This document shows, in pieces, positions 16,435 to 25,453 of a DNA stretch of 64,000 bases (positions are counted from its first letter, which is position 1; each line of letters starts with the position of its first letter). The position numbers and the translations under genes are program-made. The notes under the pieces are model-generated. The model saw nothing but the letters and a program-made list of their open reading frames with translations. It made no database searches and was not told the DNA's origin. The stretch is from Marinobacter panjinensis (GTDB lineage: Bacteria > Pseudomonadota > Gammaproteobacteria > Pseudomonadales > Oleiphilaceae). The stretch is from contig NZ_SZYH01000001.1 of NCBI RefSeq assembly GCF_005298175.1, forward strand, positions 2,418,001-2,482,000, given 5' to 3'.

Positions 16435-19400
16435 GATGGTCTGCTCCCCTGGCCGGATCGGCGGCGGGTTCATGGGGCTCAAAGTGGATACCCGCCAGTT
16501 GCATATACAGCTCCCGCTGCTCCGTTGCCGCGTCGCTGGCCGCGCTCGCCAGCTGCTCATAGCGCTGAGGATCCCGCAATTCCAGCATGCGGAAGCGAGC
16601 TTCCTCCTGCATGTAGGTTTTCATGGGCACTTTCTGGCGCACGGAGTCCAGTTGCAGGGGCGGCAGGCCCTGGAGGATTCGGCGAGGGTCGAATCGATAG
16701 ATCGGCCAGGCCCAGCTGTCCACAGCCCGCTTCTGTTGCGTCGGGGAATGCACCAGATCATAGCCATGGGCAATGCAGGGACTGTGGGCGATGATCAGCG
16801 CCGGACCGTCAAAGTTTTCGGCTTCCTGCAGCGCTTTGGTGGTCTGGTTGCTGTGGGACTGTATGGCAATCTGGGCAACGTAAACGTGGCCATAACTCAT
16901 GGCCAGCAGGCCGAGGTCTTTCTTGCGGGTTTCCTTGCCGGCGGCAGCGAACTTGGCAATCGCTCCCATGGGCGTGGCCTTGGATTGCTGACCGCCGGTG
17001 TTGGAATACACTTCAGTATCCAGCACCAGCAGTTTTATGTTCTGGCCCGAGGCCAGGGCATGGTCCAGGCCGCCATAGCCGATGTCGTAGGCCCAGCCGT
17101 CACCACCAATCACCCACACACTCTTGGGGCAAAGCTCATCGGCCAGGCTGGCCAGTTCCCGCGCTTCGGGTCCGTGCTGGTCCGACAGCCAGTCACGCAG
17201 CCGTTCCACCGCCTGACGCCTTGCCATCATGGCCGTCTCGTCCAGGGTCGCACAGGGGCTGGTCAGATCGAGGAATAGCTCCGGGGGAAGCTTATCTTTC
17301 ATGTCCTCCAACAACTGCCGGGCCCGGCCCACCAGTTTGTTCAGCCCCATCCGCATGCCCAGACCCAGTTCAGCAGCGTCTTCGAACAGCGAGTTATTCC
17401 AGGTCGGCCCTCGCCCATCCGCATTTACCGTGTAAGGCGTGGTGGGGAGGTTGCCGCCATAGATGGAGGAACAGCCGGTGGCATTGGCAATCAGCAGCCG
17501 GTCCCCCAGTAACTGCGTTAGCAGCCGAATGTAAGGCGTCTCGCCACAGCCGGCGCAGGCGCCGGAATACTCGAACAGGGGGATCAGCAGCGGCAGCGAT
17601 TTGAAGTCCCGGGGAATGCGGTCCCGGGGCACATCCGGCAAGCTGCGCAGGAACGCCAGATTCTCCGCCTCCGCTTCCCGGTGTTCCTCCAGTGGCCTCA
17701 TGTTGATCGCTTTGCGCTTGGGTTGGCTGCGGTCCTTGGCGGGGCACACCTCCACACACAATCCACAACCGGTGCAGTCTTCCGGCGCCACCTGAATCCG
17801 GTAATCCAGCCCTTCCAGTTCCCGGGTGTGGGTTTCGGGTACTGCCTCGAAGGTATCCGGGGCACCCTTGCCCGCCTCCGGCTCGAAGACCTTGCTGGTA
17901 ATCGCAGTATGTGGACAGATCATTGCGCAGAAGTTGCACTGCACGCAAAGGTCAGATTCCCAGATCGGGATTTCCAGGGCGATACTTCGCTTCTCATACT
18001 GGCTGGTGCCGGTGGGCCAGGTACCGTCCGGCGGAAAGGCGCTGACTGGAAGCTTTTCACCCTGGCCGTCCATCAGCAGGCGGGTGACCTTCTGGACGAA
18101 GTCCGGCGCGTCCTCAGGGACTCTTGGCGGACGACTGCGGGTTGCCGTTACCTCGCCCGGCACCGTCACTTCGTGCAGGTTCGCCAGGGCGGAATCCACC
18201 GCCTCCACATTGCGGCGAACCACCTCCGGCCCACGACGGCCCCAGGTCTGGCGTATTGACTCCTTGATGTGGGCAATAGCCTCATCACGGGGCAGGATGT
18301 CGTCCAGGGCGAAAAAACACACCTGCATGACGGTGTTGATACGTCGCTCCAGACCGGCCTTTTCTGCTACCTCGGCGGCATCAATCACGAACAGGTGGGC
18401 CTTGCGCTCGACCAATATCCGCTGGGCCTCCACGGATAACCGGTCCCATACCTGGTCCGGTGGCCAGGGTACATTGAGCAACACCGTGGCGCCCGAGGCC
18501 GCATGTTCCAGAACATCAAACCGTTCCAGGAACTGTGGCGCATGAACGGCTACAAACTGGGCCTGGCGAATCTGGTAACTGGAACGGATCGGCAGCGGGC
18601 CAAAGCGCAAGTGCGATACGGTGGTGGCGCCGGATTTTTTGGAATCGTAGACAAAATGGCCCTGGGCAAACAGGTCTGTGCCCTCGCCGAGGATCTTGAT
18701 GCTGGACTTGTTGCTGCTGACCGTGCCGTCCGCGCCCAGACCGAAGAACAGCGCCCGGCGGGTTTTCGGCGACTCGATATCCAGTTCGCTGTCCACGTCC
18801 AGCGACAGGTGCGTCACATCATCGCGAACCCCAACGGTAAAGCGGGTTTTCGGTGACGGCTCGTTTAACTGGTCAAAGACCGCGCAGACCATGGCCGGAG
18901 TGAACTCCCGGGAGGACAAGCCGTAACGCCCGCCAATCACCCGAGGCAACACCTGCCGGTCGCCCCGGCTATAAGCCTCCATCAGTGCCCCGCTGACTTC
19001 CAGTAATAACGGCTCACCCTGGGCTCCGGGCTCCTTGGTCCGGTCCAGCACCGCCAGGTGTTTCACGGTATCCGGCAGCGCCTGCAGGAAACGGTCACTT
19101 GCGAAGGGCCGGAACAGGCGCACCTTGAGCACGCCAACCTTTTGCCCCTGCTCCACCAACCATTCCACGGTTTCATGGGCGCACTCAGCGCCCGAACCCA
19201 TCAGAATAACCACTCGCTCGGCTTCCGGATGGCCGACGTAATCAAACAGCTGGTACCGGCGCCCGGTGATGTCGCCAAACCGCGCCAAGACGGCTTCCAG
19301 CCGCTCCGGAAACGCCTGATAAAACGGATTGGTGGCTTCCCGTGACTGGAAGAAGGCGTCCGGGTTCTGGGAAGTGCCCCTTATCACCGGGCGGTCAGGC

Positions 19401-20020
19401 GTCATCCTGCGGTCACGGTGTGCCTCCACCCCGTCGTGAGACACCAGCGCCTGCAAGTCCTCATCGCTCAGCGCCACAATCTTGTCGATTTCGTGGGAAG
19501 TGCGGAAGCCATCGAAGAAGTGCATTACCGGTATCCGGCTTTCCAGGGTCACCGCATGGCCTATGGCGGCGAGGTCCTGGGCTTCCTGCACCGAGCCCGA
19601 GGCCAGCAGGGCAAAGCCGGTACCCCGGGCACTCATCACATCGGAGTGGTCGCAGAAAATAGACAAGGCATGAGTGGCCACACTGCGGGCAGCAACGTGC
19701 ATACAGAACGGCGAGAGTTCGCCGGCGATCTTGAACAGGTTGGGCAGCATCAGCAGCAGCCCCTGGGAGGCGGTGAACGTGGTCACCAGCGAACCCGCCT
19801 GCAGGGCACCATGCATGGCCCCGGCCGCACCGGCTTCGGACTGCATTTCCACCACGCCCGGCACCTGCCCCCAGAGATTGGGCTTGCCGAGGGCCGCCCA
19901 GTCATCGGCGTGCTCCCCCATCACCGAGGCCGGGGTAATCGGGTAGATGGCAATGGTTTCGCTCAATCGGTAGGCCACCGAGGCCACGGCTTCATTGCCA
20001 TCCAGGGTCTGGAACGCCAT
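16427..20020 (-). CDS. nifJ: Pyruvate:ferredoxin (flavodoxin) oxidoreductase, one-chain form
   Basis: Oxidatively decarboxylates pyruvate to acetyl-CoA, passing electrons to ferredoxin or flavodoxin. The 1197 residues have the fused domain order: pyrimidine-binding domain (ETIAIYPITPASVMGEHAD), the gamma domain, a two-cluster ferredoxin domain (CVQCNFCAMICP about 692-703; CTGCGLCVEVCP about 745-756) and the TPP-binding domain (GGDGWAYDIGYGG, TEVYSNTGGQQSKATP, about 968-1010). The start is ATG 20020 with AGGAG 8 bases upstream; GTG codons just before it fit less well. The enzyme is usually oxygen-sensitive, so it suggests a micro-oxic or fermentative capability. Forms an operon with the next gene. 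Confidence 0.95.
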   Translation of the reverse strand: MAFQTLDGNEAVASVAYRLSETIAIYPITPASVMGEHADDWAALGKPNLWGQVPGVVEMQSEAGAAGAMHGALQAGSLVTTFTASQGLLLMLPNLFKIAGELSPFCMHVAARSVATHALSIFCDHSDVMSARGTGFALLASGSVQEAQDLAAIGHAVTLESRIPVMHFFDGFRTSHEIDKIVALSDEDLQALVSHDGVEAHRDRRMTPDRPVIRGTSQNPDAFFQSREATNPFYQAFPERLEAVLARFGDITGRRYQLFDYVGHPEAERVVILMGSGAECAHETVEWLVEQGQKVGVLKVRLFRPFASDRFLQALPDTVKHLAVLDRTKEPGAQGEPLLLEVSGALMEAYSRGDRQVLPRVIGGRYGLSSREFTPAMVCAVFDQLNEPSPKTRFTVGVRDDVTHLSLDVDSELDIESPKTRRALFFGLGADGTVSSNKSSIKILGEGTDLFAQGHFVYDSKKSGATTVSHLRFGPLPIRSSYQIRQAQFVAVHAPQFLERFDVLEHAASGATVLLNVPWPPDQVWDRLSVEAQRILVERKAHLFVIDAAEVAEKAGLERRINTVMQVCFFALDDILPRDEAIAHIKESIRQTWGRRGPEVVRRNVEAVDSALANLHEVTVPGEVTATRSRPPRVPEDAPDFVQKVTRLLMDGQGEKLPVSAFPPDGTWPTGTSQYEKRSIALEIPIWESDLCVQCNFCAMICPHTAITSKVFEPEAGKGAPDTFEAVPETHTRELEGLDYRIQVAPEDCTGCGLCVEVCPAKDRSQPKRKAINMRPLEEHREAEAENLAFLRSLPDVPRDRIPRDFKSLPLLIPLFEYSGACAGCGETPYIRLLTQLLGDRLLIANATGCSSIYGGNLPTTPYTVNADGRGPTWNNSLFEDAAELGLGMRMGLNKLVGRARQLLEDMKDKLPPELFLDLTSPCATLDETAMMARRQAVERLRDWLSDQHGPEARELASLADELCPKSVWVIGGDGWAYDIGYGGLDHALASGQNIKLLVLDTEVYSNTGGQQSKATPMGAIAKFAAAGKETRKKDLGLLAMSYGHVYVAQIAIQSHSNQTTKALQEAENFDGPALIIAHSPCIAHGYDLVHSPTQQKRAVDSWAWPIYRFDPRRILQGLPPLQLDSVRQKVPMKTYMQEEARFRMLELRDPQRYEQLASAASDAATEQRELYMQLAGIHFEPHEPAADPARGADHHD

Positions 20021-20149
20021 TGCCACCACTCCTTGTCAAAACCTTCGGACTTTTCTGAGTCTAGGCAGGGCTTTTGGCGGCCGCAAGCGGATGCCAGTGC
20101 AGCGGTGCGCCTGGCAACCCGGCCCGAAAGTTCCTGACCGATCGCTGAC

Positions 20150-20947
20150 TCAAGACTTTACCAGCCGGTCCAGACGCAAACGCTCACGATCATCAAACAG
20201 CCTGCGGCCACCCCAGGAGACCGCCATGACGGCACCAAAGCCGGTGGATGCCGAAATAATGAGCATCACCAGGATCTGGTATTTCACCGCCACCGCAGGC
20301 GGGCTGCCCGCCAGAATCTGACCGGTCATCATGCCCGGCAGGCTGACAATACCGGCCGCCGCCATGGCATTAATCGAGGGCATCATGCCGCTGCGCATGG
20401 CGTCCCTCCGGATATCCTCAAGCGCCTGCTGCCAGGTCTGCCCCAGCATCAGCCGGTTCTCGATCACGCCTCTTTGTCGCCAGACCGATTCATTGAGCCG
20501 GTCCAGAGCCAGGCTGACACCCGTCATGGTGTTGCCAAGCATCATGCCCAGCAAAGGAATGGCATATTGGGGGGCATACCAGGGGTCGGGGCCGATCACC
20601 ACGGTCAGGGCCAGAATCGTGATTGTGAACGACGATACGAACATGGCACCGGTGCCGATACCGAAGGCCCACCAGCCCTGCAAACGCCGACCCTGGCGTG
20701 CCACCACCTCACGGCCTGCGATCAGCAGCATCACCACCGCCAGCAGGGCGATCCAGTAAAACGCAGAGGACGCAAACAGGGCTTCAAGTACCAACCCGAT
20801 CAGCGCCAACTGGATGACCGTGCGAATGGCGGCAATCAGCAGGCTGCGGGTAATTCCGAGCCGGGCAATGTGTCCGGATACACCCAGAGCCAGCACCAAC
20901 AGGGCCGCCAACCCCAGTTTCCACCAGGCAAGGTCAATCACCTCCAT
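20150..20947 (-). CDS. fetB: Iron export ABC permease FetB (UPF0014)
   Basis: Membrane subunit of the FetAB exporter, which lowers cytoplasmic iron and protects against oxidative stress. Length 265 with six or seven hydrophobic helices; family motifs are IRTVIQLALIGLVLEALF, IPLLGMMLGNTMTGVSLALDR and SLPGMMTGQILAGSPP. Start ATG 20947 has GGAG 7 bases upstream and overlaps the fetA end by 14 bp, so the pair is translationally coupled. Confidence 0.9.
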   Translation of the reverse strand: MEVIDLAWWKLGLAALLVLALGVSGHIARLGITRSLLIAAIRTVIQLALIGLVLEALFASSAFYWIALLAVVMLLIAGREVVARQGRRLQGWWAFGIGTGAMFVSSFTITILALTVVIGPDPWYAPQYAIPLLGMMLGNTMTGVSLALDRLNESVWRQRGVIENRLMLGQTWQQALEDIRRDAMRSGMMPSINAMAAAGIVSLPGMMTGQILAGSPPAVAVKYQILVMLIISASTGFGAVMAVSWGGRRLFDDRERLRLDRLVKS

Positions 20948-21572
20948 GGACAGGCTCCAGTCTGGTTCCTTGAATCCGGTAGTGGGCATCTGCCACACGA
21001 TGAATCTGGCCGGGGTCATGGGCCACCCAAAAGGTAGCGATACGCCGTCGCCGAATCTCCGCAAGCAACCAGGTTTCCAGGGTTTCCGTGCTGCTGCCAT
21101 CCAGATTGGCAGTCGGTTCGTCCAGCAACAGAGCCTCCGGCTGGAGAGAAAGCGCCCGCCAAAGGGCCAGGCGCTGACGCTCGCCCGAGGACAGCCGACT
21201 GACCGACCAGCCCATCACCTCGGACGGGAAGCCCAGAGCCGAGGGCAGTCGCGAACCGGCATCATCTGGAAAGTGCCCTCCCACCTCATCAAACCACCAC
21301 TGGCTGTCTGCCGGCACCATCACCACCCGGCTCCGCCACTGGTGAGCAGGCACATCCTGCTGACCGGTACCCCCCAGAGAAATGCGGCCACCGTGGGGCT
21401 CCAGATCAGCCACTGCCCTCAGCAGGCGACTTTTGCCACTGCCGGAGGGGCCGGACAGGCAAATAACCTGCCCGGCAGGTACCACCAGAGATACCTCACT
21501 CAAGGTGCCAACACTGACGTTTTCCAGCAAAAGTTCTGTCAAAATGGGTTCACCAGGGCCTGCAGAGTCCAT
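20934..21572 (-). CDS. fetA: Iron export ABC ATPase FetA
   Basis: ATPase of the FetAB exporter. Walker A (SGPSGSGKS, about 40-48), signature (LSSGERQRLALWRAL) and Walker B (ALLLDEPTANLDG) are present in 212 residues, a compact ABC domain. The frame is open far upstream, but ATG 21572 is the first start that gives a normal FetA N-terminus; the ribosome site is weak, so the start is uncertain by a few codons. Divergent from an outer-membrane protein gene 58 bp away. Confidence 0.88.
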   Translation of the reverse strand: MDSAGPGEPILTELLLENVSVGTLSEVSLVVPAGQVICLSGPSGSGKSRLLRAVADLEPHGGRISLGGTGQQDVPAHQWRSRVVMVPADSQWWFDEVGGHFPDDAGSRLPSALGFPSEVMGWSVSRLSSGERQRLALWRALSLQPEALLLDEPTANLDGSSTETLETWLLAEIRRRRIATFWVAHDPGQIHRVADAHYRIQGTRLEPVHGGD

Positions 21573-21630
21573 AATGGTTACACCATTGCACAGGATCTTG
21601 CCAGCAACCAGCCATACAGAGCGGGCATGT

Positions 21631-22257
21631 ATGAACCTCCGAACCCTCACAGCGGTCCTGTTCGCCCTTACCCTGCCAGCGCCGCCTGCGCTGGCAGAGG
21701 TTGGCTTGTCGCCGTTTGCAGGCTTTCGCATGAGCAGTTCGGTGGATATCGAGACGGCCGGTGCCAGCGCCGACGATCAGATCCACTTCCGGGATTCCCC
21801 GAGCCAGGGGCTGTCACTCAATTTTGATCTGGCCGAGCCTGGCAAGCAGGGGGAAGTTTACTTCAGCCGGCAAAGCACCTCCGCCAGGCTGGACAACGGC
21901 CTGTTCGCTCCGGGCATCGAGTCCATTGATCTTACGATTTACCAACTCCAGTTCGGCGGGCTCTATTTCCCCGGCGGGAAAAGCTACGGAGGGTTTGTCT
22001 CTGGCGTGCTGGGGGTGACCCGCCTGGAACCGGACGATTCGAGATACGATAGCCACCACCGGACGGCGCTGTCGCTCGGTGGTGGCTATCAGTTTTTCCT
22101 GACCGAACACCTGCGCATGCGGCTGGATCTTCGCGGCATTTACACCGCCCTGAACTCGGGAGGCTCAGTGTTCTGCTCTGGCGGATGCGAGCTCAGGTTT
22201 CGCAGCGACGGCTACTTGCAGGTGGAAGCTGGCGCAGGCTTGGTCATGCGTTTCTGA
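21631..22257 (+). CDS. Small outer-membrane beta-barrel protein
   Basis: The 208-residue protein starts with a signal peptide (NLRTLTAVLFALTLPAPPA, cleavage after ALA). The rest alternates polar and hydrophobic residues, has many glycines and aromatics, and ends in the outer-membrane signature VMRF with terminal Phe. About eight strands are plausible, so it resembles OmpW/OmpX-size barrels. Two Cys (CSGGC) near residue 185 may form a disulphide in a loop. Function unknown. A frame reading from 21382 through fetA DNA is not used because the signal peptide fixes the start. Confidence 0.75.
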   Translation: MNLRTLTAVLFALTLPAPPALAEVGLSPFAGFRMSSSVDIETAGASADDQIHFRDSPSQGLSLNFDLAEPGKQGEVYFSRQSTSARLDNGLFAPGIESIDLTIYQLQFGGLYFPGGKSYGGFVSGVLGVTRLEPDDSRYDSHHRTALSLGGGYQFFLTEHLRMRLDLRGIYTALNSGGSVFCSGGCELRFRSDGYLQVEAGAGLVMRF

Positions 22258-22264
22258 CGCCGGC

Positions 22265-23458
22265 TCACGCCACAGCGTGCCGCCTCTCGGGCAATAACAA
22301 AGACAGTAGCGATGCCATGGCCACCAAAGCCGATGATATCCATAGACAGGCCTCCAGCCCGTAGGCCTGGTACACCCAGCCAGAGAGAATGGTGCCAAGA
22401 AGCCGGCCGGAAGCATTGGACATGTAGTAGAAGCCCACATCCAGGGAAACGCCATCACCCCGGGCATAGCTGACGATCAGATAGCTGTGGAGAGAGGAGT
22501 TGATCGCAAACAGCACACCAAACAGCAGTAATCCACCCACAACCACCATCTGTGGCGGCCCGCCAGCCATCAGGCCACCGGCAATGGCAGCGGGAACCAC
22601 CGCCAGTGCTGCCGCCCAGAGCACAGCGGGTTGCTTGCCTTCCATATTGCCGGTAATACGCGGCGCAATGGTCTGAATAAAACCGTAGCCGATGATCCAG
22701 GTGGCCATGAAGCCGCCCACTTTCCAGAAATCCCAGCCAAACACCGTATGCAGATACACCGGCAGCGCCACCACAAACCACACATCGCGGGCGCCGAACA
22801 GGAACATTCGTGCCGCGGAGAGCACATTGATGGCCCGGCTCTTCGACAGGATCTCACTGAAGTTCGGTTTGGCCTTGCTCTTGCCCAGCTCCTGCCTGAG
22901 CAGGAACAGGCTCGCCAGCCAGACCACGGCGAGGGCAACAGCCATAATAATGACCGCGCCCGTGAAGCCGGCGGCCATCAGCAGGACGCCGCCGAGGAAG
23001 AAACCTACGCCCTTGAGGGTGTTCTTGGAGCCGGTCAGGATTGCCACCCACTTATAGAGTGTGCCCTGCTGCTCATCCGGCACCAGCAATTTGATGCCGC
23101 TCTTGGCGGACATCTTGTTCAGGTCCTTGGCAATGCCGGACATCGCCTGGGCCGCCATCACCCAGGGCACGGTGAGCATCGCCGCGGGCACCGCCAGCAT
23201 GGCCAGCGCCACGATCTGCAGGAACAGCCCGATATTCATGGTGCGGTTCAGGCCCATACGGGCACCCAGATAACCGCCAACCAGGTTGGTCACCACGCCG
23301 AAGAACTCGTAGAAAATGAACAACAGGGCAATTTCCAGAGGTGAGTAACCCAACTGGTGGAAATGCAGCACCACCAGCATCCGCAGGGCCCCATCCGTGA
23401 GGGTGAAGGCCCAATAGTTGCCGGTAATGACAAGGTACTGTCGGATGGCGGCGGTCAT
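22265..23458 (-). CDS. arsJ: Organoarsenical efflux MFS permease ArsJ
   Basis: Major-facilitator protein of 397 residues with about 12 helices. It exports 1-arseno-3-phosphoglycerate, the unstable product made by the partner GAPDH when arsenate replaces phosphate. Recognised by its N-terminus (ITGNYWAFTLTDGALRMLVV), SAKSGIKLLVPD, and above all by lying 1 bp after a GAPDH gene in an arsenic cluster, the diagnostic arrangement for this pathway. Last gene of the minus-strand arsenic operon. Confidence 0.93.
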   Translation of the reverse strand: MTAAIRQYLVITGNYWAFTLTDGALRMLVVLHFHQLGYSPLEIALLFIFYEFFGVVTNLVGGYLGARMGLNRTMNIGLFLQIVALAMLAVPAAMLTVPWVMAAQAMSGIAKDLNKMSAKSGIKLLVPDEQQGTLYKWVAILTGSKNTLKGVGFFLGGVLLMAAGFTGAVIIMAVALAVVWLASLFLLRQELGKSKAKPNFSEILSKSRAINVLSAARMFLFGARDVWFVVALPVYLHTVFGWDFWKVGGFMATWIIGYGFIQTIAPRITGNMEGKQPAVLWAAALAVVPAAIAGGLMAGGPPQMVVVGGLLLFGVLFAINSSLHSYLIVSYARGDGVSLDVGFYYMSNASGRLLGTILSGWVYQAYGLEACLWISSALVAMASLLSLLLPERRHAVA

Positions 23459-23459
23459 A

Positions 23460-24464
23460 TCAGGCAGAGCCTACCCTTCGCGCCAGTTCGACGGTGCGGT
23501 TGGCGTAGCCCCATTCGTTGTCGTACCAGGCGTAGATTTTCACCTGGGTGCCGTTGACCACAATGGTAGACAGGGCATCGACGATGGACGAACGCGGGTC
23601 TGTCTTGTAATCAATGGACACCAGCGGGCGCTCTTCGTAGCCCATAATGTCTTTCAGTTCGCCCGCTGCCGCTTCTTTCAACAGCTGGTTCACGGTGTCC
23701 CGATCCGTGGGTGTTTCCACTTCAAACACGCAATCGGTCAGAGAAGCGTTGGTCAACGGCACTCGCACTGCGTGGCCATCCAGCCGCCCTTTCAGTTCCG
23801 GGAAGATCTCGATAATCGCCGTCGCAGAACCGGTGCTGGTGGGGATCAGTGAACTACCGCAAGCCCGTGCCCGGCGTAGATCCTTGTGGGGTGCATCGAT
23901 GATGACCTGGGAGTTGGTCAGGCTGTGAATCGTGGTAATCGAGCCATGCTTGATGCCCAGTTTTTCGTGGATGACCTTCACCACCGGTGCCAGGCAGTTG
24001 GTGGTGCAGGAAGCGGCAGTGACAATGCGGTCATTGGCCGGATCGAAAATGTCGTCGTTCACGCCGAGGACAATGTTCTTGGCGCCGGCTTCCTTGACCG
24101 GAGCGGTGACAACCACTCGCTTTACGCCCTGATCCAGATAACCCTGCAGAACCGCCACTTTCTTGTTCACACCGCTGGCTTCAATCACCAGGTCACAGCC
24201 AGACCAGTCGGTCTCTCCGATGGTCTTGTTGTGGGTTACGTGAATGCGCTGATCCCCGATAACGATGTCGTCGCCATCGGGACTGGCCTCATGATCCCAG
24301 CGGCCATGCACGCTGTCGAAATTCAACAGGTGCGCCAGGGTACGGGCGTCTGCGCCCGGATCGTTGATGGCTACAAATTCCATTTCCGGCCATCCCCACG
24401 CAGCCCGCAGGGCCAGGCGGCCGATGCGACCAAATCCGTTTATTCCTACCTTGATCTTGCTCAT
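23460..24464 (-). CDS. ArsJ-associated glyceraldehyde-3-phosphate dehydrogenase
   Basis: NAD-dependent GAPDH, here dedicated to arsenate detoxification: it forms 1-arseno-3-phosphoglycerate for export by ArsJ. The N-terminal NAD fold ([13 protein letters not shown]), catalytic Cys in [10 protein letters not shown] and the C-terminal [11 protein letters not shown] are intact in 334 residues. The start is ATG 24464 with AGGAG 9 bases upstream; a GTG nine codons earlier is less likely. The operon context, rather than residues alone, separates it from the glycolytic enzyme. Confidence 0.92.
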   Translation of the reverse strand: MSKIKVGINGFGRIGRLALRAAWGWPEMEFVAINDPGADARTLAHLLNFDSVHGRWDHEASPDGDDIVIGDQRIHVTHNKTIGETDWSGCDLVIEASGVNKKVAVLQGYLDQGVKRVVVTAPVKEAGAKNIVLGVNDDIFDPANDRIVTAASCTTNCLAPVVKVIHEKLGIKHGSITTIHSLTNSQVIIDAPHKDLRRARACGSSLIPTSTGSATAIIEIFPELKGRLDGHAVRVPLTNASLTDCVFEVETPTDRDTVNQLLKEAAAGELKDIMGYEERPLVSIDYKTDPRSSIVDALSTIVVNGTQVKIYAWYDNEWGYANRTVELARRVGSA

Positions 24465-24511
24465 CTCTGTTGCTCCTGAATAAGTCTTCACGCTGTCCAG
24501 TCAAACTGCCT

Positions 24512-25276
24512 TCACAGTAAACGTACAACAGGTCGGTCGGTCATGGCACGCAGCCTTTTCACCTCCTGTTCTACCAGTGTGCTGTTACTTTCCGAAGTCT
24601 CATCCAGCACCCTGATTAACCATTGCGGCATCTGATGGTGGAGGAAATAATAGATCCATTGGCCCTGGCGCTCTGTTTCCAGAAGCCCCGCTTCTTTCAG
24701 GTTCGCCAGGTGCCGGCTTACTTTGGGCTGGGAGGAATCAAGTGCTGTGGTCAGTTCATACACACAGAGTTTTTTCTGGTCGCGAATCAGCATCAGGATC
24801 GCCAGCCGCAACTCATCCCCAAGGGCCCGAAAAACAGAGACCGGGTTGTATTCCAGTGGCTTCCGGCCGGTCTCCTTCTGATGCACCAGGGTAAACAGGC
24901 CAATACGCTCCTTGAGCTCTTTGAGCGTCAGTGCAAAGGTGGCGTGTCGCTCAGTCAACACGGGATCGGGAAAATCCCAGGCAATCTGCTGGGCCGGCTG
25001 ACATATGGCGCCACATTCATCGGCGGCTTTCTCGCACAGGGTGATCACGTAATCCCAACGTTCATCCTGCATATCCGCCAGCTGTTTACTGTGCAACCCT
25101 TCAACGGCAATACCTGACTCCTGTAAAACATGCAGTGCCATGGGATGTGGCCTGGTCGGCTCGGTGCCGGCACTCGCCACTTCAAAACGATCCCCCGCCA
25201 TATGCTTGAGCAGGGCTTCTGCCATGAGGGACCGGGCGCTGTTAGCCGTACAGACGAATAAAACGCGACGCTTCAT
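24512..25276 (-). CDS. ArsC-ArsR fusion: LMW-PTPase-type arsenate reductase with ArsR regulator domain
   Basis: Residues 1-135 are a low-molecular-weight phosphatase-type arsenate reductase: the P-loop CTANSARS (Cys9-Arg15) and the pair Cys81/Cys88 (TLCEKAADEC) match the catalytic and shuttle cysteines of thioredoxin-coupled ArsC, and DP at 104-105 the general acid region. Residues 145-235 are a winged-helix ArsR domain (SSQPKVSRHLANLKEAGLLE). The usual metalloid-binding LCVCEL of ArsR reads LCVYEL here, with only Cys171 kept. It probably autoregulates the cluster from the operator region at its start. First gene of the operon with GAPDH and arsJ. Confidence 0.9.
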   Translation of the reverse strand: MKRRVLFVCTANSARSLMAEALLKHMAGDRFEVASAGTEPTRPHPMALHVLQESGIAVEGLHSKQLADMQDERWDYVITLCEKAADECGAICQPAQQIAWDFPDPVLTERHATFALTLKELKERIGLFTLVHQKETGRKPLEYNPVSVFRALGDELRLAILMLIRDQKKLCVYELTTALDSSQPKVSRHLANLKEAGLLETERQGQWIYYFLHHQMPQWLIRVLDETSESNSTLVEQEVKRLRAMTDRPVVRLL

Positions 25277-25326
25277 ATTCGTTTATCCGTATATATATTT
25301 TAGTGGATATATGTTTATCTGGATAT
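25275..25326. promoter_or_regulatory. Candidate ArsR operator: 20-bp direct repeats
   Basis: ATATTCGTTTATCCGTATAT (25275-25294) and ATATATGTTTATCTGGATAT (25307-25326) agree at 16 of 20 positions, spaced 32 bp, about three helical turns. The strongly AT-rich patch contrasts with its GC-rich surroundings and lies between the divergent arsC-arsR fusion and acr3 genes, where an ArsR site is expected. The first repeat touches the fusion gene's start codon. Confidence 0.55.
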
Positions 25327-25453
25327 TAAAATGGTGTAGCGACAAAGTAAACCCTTCACAAAAATCGCCGGCATCCTTTCGGTAGGTTATTCGTCTACCA
25401 GACAGCTATGCTTCACACCTCGATCCATTTCCATGAACTCTGCGAGGCGGGCC

